64,000 nt of DNA, taken from Patiria miniata (taxonomy: Eukaryota; Echinodermata; Asteroidea; Valvatida; Asterinidae). Position numbers and translations under genes: made by a program. Numbering within the stretch: the stretch's first letter is position 1; the number at the start of each line of letters is the position of its first letter. Below are positions 56,000 to 64,000 of the stretch, one piece after another. Under the pieces are notes generated by a model that was not told the DNA's origin, ran no database searches, and saw only the letters and a program-made list of their open reading frames with translations. Location: positions 15,353,606 to 15,417,605 of the forward strand of contig NW_024037064.1 of the NCBI RefSeq assembly GCF_015706575.1. The letters are read 5' to 3'.

Positions 56000-58900
56000 T
56001 CAATCACTAACAGCTTCATCCTCACTTTCATCAGATGAAGAATCTGAAGACAGTGGAGTCTCATCTGATGGTGAAAGTTCTGGAGAAATTGCTGAAAGTA
56101 TGGTAGACCTGAAAAATGGGGTGCAAGATGATATGGGAATATATTTTGAAAAACACTTTTCCAGATTGAGGTGCAGCTGTTCTTGCTCTTGGATGGCATT
56201 CCCAACTAAAAACAGCAGGCCCTCAGCCCTATCAGCCTCAGCCGAGCGCAGATCTTTCACGAGTGCCACCAACTGGTTGTGTCGGTCTGACACTGATTGG
56301 AGAACTCGAGCCATTTCCTTCTCAACCAGTGCAGTCTCCTCCTTGGCCCGGTCACTCAAATTGATGAGATCGACAGCTCTTCGCCGTGTTGAGGAGGGAA
56401 TGGGTGTGCTACCCTTTCAATCCAAGGAAAAAGAAATGGAAGAGGGGAATCAGTGATGCATTGATATGAATATTTTTGGGACACATGTCCATATATTATG
56501 CATGGCTCTGTGCATGTTTGAGAGCGACTAACATGACACATGTGTCAGCTCTCTGAATTTGGTAATATGCAGAATATGCATGACCAATTTCCATCTGAAA
56601 GAACACATTGAAGTGTAAAGAGTAGGGCCAGAGGAAAGTACTGGACAAAGTGGTTTCTGCAGATTAAAATTTTGTTAGTAGCAGGAGACAAGAATACCTC
56701 CCAAAAACTCAATCATTATACTTGCATAGTTTCCAAGTTTATTCAAAATGACAGAAATACTGTAACTGAAATTTGCTCATCACCAAGGCACACTGGCACA
56801 GGCAGTATTTATAGAGTTGGTTAGTATGCACACTTTTCAGTTAACTTTTCAGTTGGTTGAGACTGAAGTCCAACAGTTCACATGACAGCACTTTTCAGTT
56901 GACCTAACCAAAACGTCATAACCAATGACCTCATACACATGTATAACTCCTAGATGAAATCTGAACTCAAATGTCTCAGGTCATCTGAAGCCCTCCTTCA
57001 CCCAACTATTATTGTCACCAAGTTTGGTTGAGCTTGAAGACAGACTTATTTTATGACAGCACTAAACAGTAAACAAAACCAAAATATAACACATACAGAC
57101 ACACCCATATTTGTAAACACCAGCAATCGCGGACCCCCATTGTCCCTTATCCTCATTCCTTTGTCTGTACTGTAACTTTTAGCAACAGCTCTCATTGGTT
57201 TTGTACACGAATTTCAATCTTGCACTAACGGTCAATCGTGGACCCTTTATTTGTGTCCCTACTCTTTTGTCCCTAGTCCGTGATTGCCTGTGTTTACATA
57301 CTCACGCACTAGGCATACAAACGCACAGAAGGAAGAAACGATCACAATATCACCCTTTTGGTTTAAAAAGCCAGGGGATAAAAATGAAAGAATCAAAATA
57401 ACACAAAACAACACTTAACAAATTCAAAACCGAGGTAAATCAAACAGCAAACAATCAAACTAAACAAAGTACTAAAACCTCATTCTACCTGTTTTGTCAC
57501 CGTCAAGTTTGTGTACAGCTGTGAAGTCAAGTCAATCACATCTTTGTGGGATGTTGACGACGGTGGTGTAGTGAAGTCACAGCTGTTGTAAGCAGATACC
57601 AGTTTCCTCAAAGCTTTGGAAGACTTCCGTATCTGCTTACTTAGTCTGGTGGCCACAGACTGTCCCTCTGTACAGCAATCAATGACATTTGGAAAAGTAA
57701 TTCATGAAAGCCTTTCTAATCAAAGAATTAAGCTTGGGTCCCTGTTTGTGTCAAGCGATCGATCAAATAAGCTGTATGGTCGAAATCAATAACAACATTG
57801 ATCTTTAAAGGGATATGATTACAGTCATGCTTTGACTCAACATGATTTAGTATGGTATTATCGGGTAACAATATGAAGCAGAATTGGAGTTTATCTACCC
57901 AGGCATGCAACTGGGAAACCACAAAAAAAGAGGAAATTCAAATTTTTCCCAGACTTTGTAAAGTGTTTTTGTATTTTCAATGGCACACATGGGAGGTCAA
58001 AAAAGAGGAAATCAGCTGATCAGCTGAAAAGGTGCATGCCTGTCTAACGAGTCACAGTGTCTAATGCACTTGCTCTAATCAATTATTTTAATTCTTAACT
58101 GTCTGTGAATGTTTGAATGAGGGCTTATAATTTTAGATATGTTTTGCGTTCATATGTAAACAATGTTATGAGTTCCATACCTGAATACTTTTTGGACATG
58201 TCCAAAAAAAAGGTGTACTCAACAGCATGTGACCACAGCTTTTGGATGAGTGCCACCTGCTGCTTTCCCTTCATCACTGCCAGGTGGGTTATGAAGGCAG
58301 GGTTGTCGTTGCACCAGCGCTGGATGCCATGCCTCTGCTCGAGGGTCTTCAGATCCTGATCTAACCTTGTTTGAAAATGACAATTGATTTCTCAAAATTT
58401 ATATAGTGTTATACTTTTCCCAAAAAGACAAATATTAGGATGTAATTTACCATCACAAGTGTGAGTAATATAAATGCCATTCTGAGTTGTGCAATAAACA
58501 TTTCTAGAACAAACAAAAAAATAAGGTGACTGCATTTAAAGGGATTTTCCATGCCAATGTATTTTCACCAATACAGGTGGTTTGCATTTCCTCCACTTAT
58601 TGTGTACTATGCCAACACACAAAATAAAAACAAAGAATTAAATTCCAGCAGGTATTTCTCAATAAATCTATATTTATCATAATAACATCTTGGGCCAAAA
58701 GGTACCTCAAACTTCAAATCAATTTGTATGATTTGATAACATGTATTGCCAGACAGCAAATACTCCATCTGTGTACTGCAGGTTAAACTACAAGTACATT
58801 TATACAAATTGTAGTCTAGTCAATCATGGAGGAGTCAGAACTCATGCACTATTAACATTTGACTATTAACATTCCAGTCCCTCAGGAATGCCCATGGCTA

Positions 58901-59327
58901 AAGCACTGTGCCCACAAGCCGGGACCATTCATTGCATGACCGCAAGCACCCTTTGTACTTGATGATCACTGCTGCCATTTTAGTTGGTAACCATCAACCT
59001 CCCTATATGCTGCATAATAAGTAAGGTTTGTCACTGCTCCTCTGAGAAAAACAATTGTAAGGTAAGATGGGCAGTGACGATCAGGTAACACTTTCAAGTA
59101 CTAGAGTTCTGACTTTTTTTGTTCCTTCCTCCATGAATCATTCAAGTGTGATACTAAGACATGATAACGATGTATACTGGATGAACATTTTAATACAATA
59201 ACCTAAGTAAGCATAAACTGAAAAACCCTCTCAACTAAATTAAGCAATGAACACTAAGACCTACTCTTGACATTGGCCAGCAAGCATTCCAGCCCTGGTG
59301 TCATCATCACACAGTGCCAGTTGTTCC
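56000..59327 (-). CDS. KDZ-type transposase, C-terminal exons
   Basis: Minus-strand exons 59327-59265, 58360-58181, 57667-57489 and 56413-56000 (stop). Exons 2-4 join in phase. The second encodes LKTLEQRHGIQRWCNDNPAF and KLWSHAVEYTFFLDMSKKYS; the third EGQSVATRLSKQIRKSSKAL and RKLVSAYNS. This is the conserved helical C-terminal part of Kyakuja-Dileera-Zisupton transposases. The last exon is a coiled coil (ALVEKEMARVLQSVSDRHNQ) with an acidic end (DSSSDESEDEAVSD). The catalytic core must lie to the right, beyond the retroelement at 59594, which would sit in an intron. The first exon's join to the second is not in phase as I read it. A domesticated gene and a live transposon are both possible. 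Confidence 0.65.
56414..57488. other. KDZ gene intron, no feature seen
   Basis: Intron of 1,075 bp. Direct repetition of short phrases (TTTTCAGTTGACC, CAGTTAACTTTTCAG) near 56830-56910 is the only structure noticed. Confidence 0.55.
57668..58180. other. KDZ gene intron, no feature seen
   Basis: AT-rich, consensus splice sites at both ends. Confidence 0.55.
58818..59148. mobile_element. Small MITE-like inverted repeat in a KDZ intron
   Basis: AATCATGGAGGAGTCAGAACTC (start) and its imperfect complement (GAGTTCTGAC...TCCTCCATGAATCATT) bound about 330 bp of non-coding DNA. Confidence 0.5.
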
Positions 59328-59593
59328 CTATGTAACGAAATAAAAAAGGAACATGCTACAATTAACTAGAATGAATTTCGTTGACTTATTCCAAAAGTTA
59401 AGTTGCTCTTTTGTTATTATTTCCAACCTTGCCAAAGGCAGCAAAAAGTTGTAGGCGTGCATATGCATGAATGCATGTATGAACATGATCTGCCGACCAC
59501 AACTTCAATTTTGATATAATAGGTGCAAATGAGAAGAATACGGAACTTGTAAATGCACAATAAAAGAAAAATGAACTGCTGAACGAAGGATAC

Positions 59594-60819
59594 TGTGGCG
59601 TGATGGGGTGGGCCGACACCAGTCTAATTCCCCTTATTTGGTAGTGTTTACTTGTAATTTCTTGGCAAGGAAGTCAGGTCGTGTCAGCGGACAATGTCTC
59701 GTGGTTTTGGCGGGAGTGGCCGCCAATCGGAGCGCGCTCGCTGTTGCTGGGCGGGGCGAGGCAGGCCGTGACCGCACTTGCAATCTGTGTTTCCTGTATC
59801 CGCGTATGCGTGATTGGTGTTACCGGGCAGAGGTGAAGGGTTGGCGGCCAATCACGGCGTGATTGGGCGTGGCCCCGCTACCCTTGCCGTGGTACTTGAG
59901 CGCATGGTCGGCCGGGCGTGAATCAGTTCAGTTCAGTTGCGTAGTTCAGTTGCGTGAGTTGCGTAAGTTGTTCCTCAGTTCTGTGTATGGAGCGGGTTCA
60001 GTAGTAGTGTACAAGTGAAATTGCCATTGTCCGTGACGAAGCTAGCGTTTGCTTTGGCGAGGCCGTGTGTGGTGCAGTGTACCGGTGTTGACGCTGTTTC
60101 GGCCTGACTTCTCGTACCGTGGTTGAGCGATTGTACGGAGCGCAGAGCCCCGTGGTGTGACCCAGTTAGCCTGGTAGGACCGAATTGCTTTATCGTGTAA
60201 TTCAGTGCATTTTTGTACCATTGTTGCAGTTGAGTGTTTGACTTACAGAGTAGGGTGACTAAGTACAGGCATAAGGATTGTTGTCGTGGGTTCACAGAGA
60301 CGTGCGATAACATAGAGGGTCGACCCAGAGGTTGACATAGAGGCCTGGGAGGAATAGTCACAGGTAGTCAATAACTGCACTCGGTCAAGTTTATTGTCAC
60401 ACGGGTTTTGTCGCATACTGATCAGCTAAGGCGCTCAAACTTATACAATCATAACAATCCAACGATAATAACCTTATAAATCAAAGAGTTCCCAATCAAG
60501 TCAGAATTGTCCGTGATTAAATAAACCAATCATTTCCTTTCCACAAAGAGAATTGTGTATCCCAGTGTCCAATATTTCTGCAGTTTCTTCGTCTGTTTGT
60601 TCTGTTCTGTACTAGAGTAACAGGGCCTGGTAATCAGTATCCAACTGGGCGGTATATTTCCACCAAAACGAGCTTGCATCCCTGGGCCTAGAGGCTGCTC
60701 GAAAACTTCCCTAGGTTCGAGGCAGAAAACATAGTTTGAGGTTAGGGGAACTTTCACCTCAGTCGGTGATTGCCTTCCCTGACCTCTGGTTTCAATTGAC
60801 CTCGGGAGATTCCGCCACA
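59594..60819 (+). repeat. 5' LTR
   Basis: 1,226 bp beginning TGTGGCG and ending CGCCACA, a perfect short inverted end with the usual TG...CA. A GC-rich stretch with repeated CAGTTGCGT phrases lies at 59930-59970. Confidence 0.8.
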
Positions 60820-60821
60820 AA

Positions 60822-60839
60822 TGGTGTCAGAAGTGGGAT
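60822..60839 (+). other. Primer-binding site, tRNA-Leu type
   Basis: TGGTGTCAGAAGTGGGAT, two bases after the LTR, complementary to the 3' end of a leucine tRNA. Confidence 0.75.
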
Positions 60840-60960
60840 AGTTGGTGCTGATTAAAGAGTTGGCCGGTAGAAACAAATTGTGTCTTGTTCTAGAAATCAA
60901 GCAGGATTTTGAGTACAGTGATTTCTGTGGTTGAAGAGTAATCATAGAAAGAGACAAACA

Positions 60961-63900
60961 TGAGTCAAGAGAATACTTCGAGTATTGAGAGTGAACTGCA
61001 GAAGCTGAGATTAGATGCTCAATTTTTGCAATGGGAGAAAGAGTTGATGGCTAAGAAATTAGAAGCCATGAGAGCCAATTATGAGGAACCTTCCCCGGTG
61101 GGAAGTATAGACAAAAAGAGCCAAGAACAGGGGCTAGTGCGGATCGATTCGGAAATCGAGTTCCAGATGCCAAGAGAGAGTTCTGGTTATTTTTCCCAGG
61201 GAGGGGCGAGTCCCTCGGTGACCGCACGGTCGCCTGAAGTTGAACTTGGACCGAGGATGGGAAAAAGAGTGAAGTTTGGGGAAAGTACACCCCTTAGGAG
61301 TAGTGGTGTAGGAAGTACCCGACCAGAGATTTTAACGGGGAGCAGTGCAATAAAGGAGCTCCAGTCCTTTCTGTTGAGCACAGATAGCACTGTAGAGAAC
61401 CCGAGTAGGGGAGAAACAGTTTCTCCTGAAAAAGTAAATAGAGATTTGCTGAGTTTCGCCCCGAGTTCAGTGGGCACAGGTGCCAACAGTTTGGCAGGTA
61501 GTTTAAAGACCTCAGCAGGGCCCTTAACGCCGACAAGTGAGCCCAAAGTAGTGGCAGAGAAAGAGAGGAGTGTCGAGCGGCCAATTAGTAGACGGCCAAA
61601 TATCACTCCTGATAGATACAATGGCAAGGTGCTATGGAAAGAGTATTTCAGGCACTTCGAGTCTTGCCGGTTGGTGAATCAGTGGAGCGAAGAGCAAGCG
61701 GCTAAATATTTGGTGGCTAGTTTGCAAGGCAATGCCCTAAGATTGTTGGGTGACGTTCCCACTGAAAAGACACAGTCCTACAGTGGGCTGTTGAAGTTGT
61801 TAGAACAGAGATTTGGCTCAGGCCGCCAGAGTGAAAATTACCTTGTCGAGTTGAGGCATCGCCGACAAGGCCCAAAAGAGTCATTGCAAGAGTTAGGCCA
61901 AGCCATACAAGAGTTGACGGTTAAAGCGTACCCTGACATACAGGAAGAGTCACGTGACCGGTTGGCTAAGAACCATTTTCTAGATGCGGTCGAAAGTAGG
62001 TCAACTCGGGAGGGCATAAACAGGGCTCGTCCTGAAAATTTAGATGAGGCCATTCGAGCTGCAATAGAAACAGAGAATTTCGAAAAAGTCGAGCAACAGA
62101 GAATGCTCGATGGAAAGCCTCCGAGGTTGGCTAGAGTGTTAGATACCGGGGTGGAACAGAGGATCCACGAATTGGAGAATGGAATGAAAAGTTTGGCTGG
62201 ACTGTTAACAGAGTTAACGAAACAAATCCAGGAAAAGAGTGACCTAGTGGGGAAACCTGCTGACCAGAAGTCACAAAAGAGTGAGCAAAGTGTTAGGAAA
62301 TGCTTCAATTGTGGGGAGCGAGGTCACTTTGCGCGAGAGTGCAAGAAACCAAAGAAGAGTAGTCCAAAGCGTGATGGCTGGAAGTGTTTCAATTGCGGAG
62401 AGCACGGCCACATTGCCAGAGACTGTAACAGACCCTCAGGGGGAGAGCCTGGGGCAGGAAAAGTCGAGCCAGCTGCTCGAGGGGCCCGTAGGCACCTCGG
62501 AAGTGCTAGAGGGGCAAAGAGACGATGGAGAGATTGCAAGGGGGCCATAGGAGAGAAGCGGCGAAAGTATGAGGAGGGAAAGGTAATTACGTTACCGAAC
62601 CCAAAGAGTGATGCCCGCTTTGGTTTGTTTGTAGAGGGTGTAGTGAGAAAAACAAAGTGCCAATTTTTGGTTGACACTGGTGCCACAGATACGTTAATTA
62701 GTAGTACAGTGTATTATGAGATACCCAAGGAACAGAGACCAGTCTTAGAGTCAGAAAATGTGAAAGTGAAACAGGTGGATGGAAGTTCCCTGTCGGTGTT
62801 AGGAGTCGCCTGGGTCGAAGTTCAAGTTGGACGAACAACGCACCCAGTCAGGGCGATTTTTACAGAGATGAAGTATCCCGGAATTCTGGGGATGGATTTC
62901 TTGTTGCCCACAGGGGGTAACTTGGATTTCCACACCAAAGAGTGGAGAATAAATGGCGAGAGAATTAAATGCACTAGTAGTGCTGGAGAGCCATTTGTTG
63001 GGAGAGTGGTAATTGCTGAAGCAACCGTGATTCCATCTGGTTCTGAGGCAGTAGTGCCTGGCACTATTGCTCACAGAGGAAAAGAGTGGGCTGGCCCAGC
63101 CATAGTGGAACCGCTAGAGGGGGGCGGAGATTTAGCCCAGAAAGGCTTGGTGTTAGCCAGGTCACTAGTGGAGTCAGGGAACCAAATTGTTCCGTTGCGG
63201 CTGTTCAACCCAGGAAAAGAGAAAAGAGTGGCGCGAAAAGGGACCACTGTGGGATTAATTTCCACCGTGGACCCTGAGACAATAAGAGGTGAGGCACATG
63301 AGTCTGAAGAGGCAAAGGAGGGCTTGCCCCCATATTTGCAAGACTTGTATGCAAGGAGTAGAAACCATGTAGAGATCAACTATCATGGTCAGGTTAAGGA
63401 GTGCTTGATAGAGTTTCAGGATGTTTTCTCCAGCAGTGAGCAGGATATTGGTGCAACTGATGCCGTGAGGCATCACATCGATACTGGAGAAGCGAGACCA
63501 ATAAAAGAGAGACCGAGACGACACCCCGACTGTGTCCAGAGAGAGATACAGAGACAGGTCATTGACCTGGAGAAAAGAGGTGTGATAGAACCCTCGGATA
63601 GTCCGTGGGCAGCAAATGTAGTGTTGGTAAACAAGAAAGATGGTACCAAGCGTTTCTGTATCGACTACAGAAAGTTAAACGCGGTAACCATCAAAGACGC
63701 GTATCCGGTACCTCGCATTGACGAGACTCTCGATGCGTTAGGAGGTGCCAAGTGGTTTTCAACACTTGATTTGGCCTCTGGATATTGGCAGGTCGCCTTG
63801 GATGACGACGCCAGCCAGAAGTCATCATTTGTTGTTAGAAATGGTTTGTACAGATGGAAATGTATGCCATTTGGGCTCTGTAATGCCCCGGCTACATTTG

Positions 63901-64000
63901 AAAGACTAATGGAGAAGGTGATGGCAGGACTCCAATGGGAAATCCTGTTGATCTACCTGGATGACATTATTGTCTATGGTAGAACAGTCACAGAGATGAT
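60961..64000 (+). other. Retroelement gag-pol region (partial)
   Basis: Parts in order: gag with a coiled-coil start, a capsid-like core (about 61570-62100) and two CCHC zinc knuckles (about 62300-62430); an aspartic protease with its DTGA signature near 62670; and a Ty3/Gypsy-type reverse transcriptase from about 63480, with the catalytic YLDD box near 63955. The rest of pol (RNase H, integrase) lies beyond the window. Gag and pol appear to share one frame here. Confidence 0.85.

Larger units (their letters stand above)
59594..64000 (+). mobile_element. Ty3/Gypsy-type LTR retroelement, 5' part
   Basis: The element begins with an LTR (59594-60819), followed by a primer-binding site, gag, protease and the start of the reverse transcriptase, and leaves the window at the right edge. 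The visible part looks whole; I see no break in it. The bases GATAC just before the LTR are a candidate target duplication. Its age cannot be judged without the second LTR, but the open frame suggests a young insertion. It sits in opposite orientation in what appears to be an intron of the KDZ gene. Confidence 0.9.

Noticed and set aside
56105-56155. A ~50-bp intron in the last KDZ exon (GTGTTT...TTTTTCAG).
   Set aside because: The frame is open straight through, and so short an intron would be unusual; reading through is simpler.

Overview
The window looks like genomic DNA of a marine deuterostome, most likely an echinoderm. The histone H4 has a cysteine in TYCEHAKRK (sea-urchin type) and the H2B ends in TKYTTSK. 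The DNA is AT-rich, full of short AGGCCTA-type motifs, long G/C homopolymers and layered transposable elements. The species cannot be fixed from sequence alone.

1-5,300: a histone quartet, all on the minus strand, in transcript order H4, H3, H2B, H2A. H4 and H2B are intact, and three of the four genes keep the replication-type 3' stem-loop and a U7-type downstream element. H3 lacks one base near codon 16. H2A stops at codon 59, where a Tx1-type LINE remnant joins it and runs off the left edge.

5,399-18,700: a Tx1-clade LINE on the minus strand. Its 3' end abuts a U2 snRNA-like sequence that starts at the equivalent of U2 nucleotide 34 and keeps stems IIa, IIb and IV and the Sm site. The LINE is split near the end of ORF2 by a 7.35-kb two-gene PIF/Harbinger transposon (6,294-13,642). 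Removing the transposon and one TA restores an open 1,151-codon ORF2.

9,865-40,226: a 15.6-kb segment (Harbinger right half, most of the LINE, several foldback elements and MITEs, one chromodomain exon) is present twice in tandem and nearly identical. Copy B lacks 900 bp, and 19 bp of filler lie at the junction.

40,200-49,700: a multi-exon minus-strand gene with compatible splice phases. It encodes a homeodomain-like helix, an HMG-box-like domain, and a 24-residue segment carried by a 72-nt exon amplified to four copies. A chromodomain exon of compatible phase lies further downstream inside the duplicated segment. One intron of the exon array carries a hAT-type MITE.

56,000-59,330: four exons resembling the C-terminus of a KDZ (Kyakuja-Dileera-Zisupton) transposase, minus strand. 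59,594-64,000: the 5' LTR, gag, protease and first part of the reverse transcriptase of a Ty3/Gypsy-type element, plus strand, leaving the window at the right edge. The rest is introns, MITEs and AT-rich sequence in which I see no genes.
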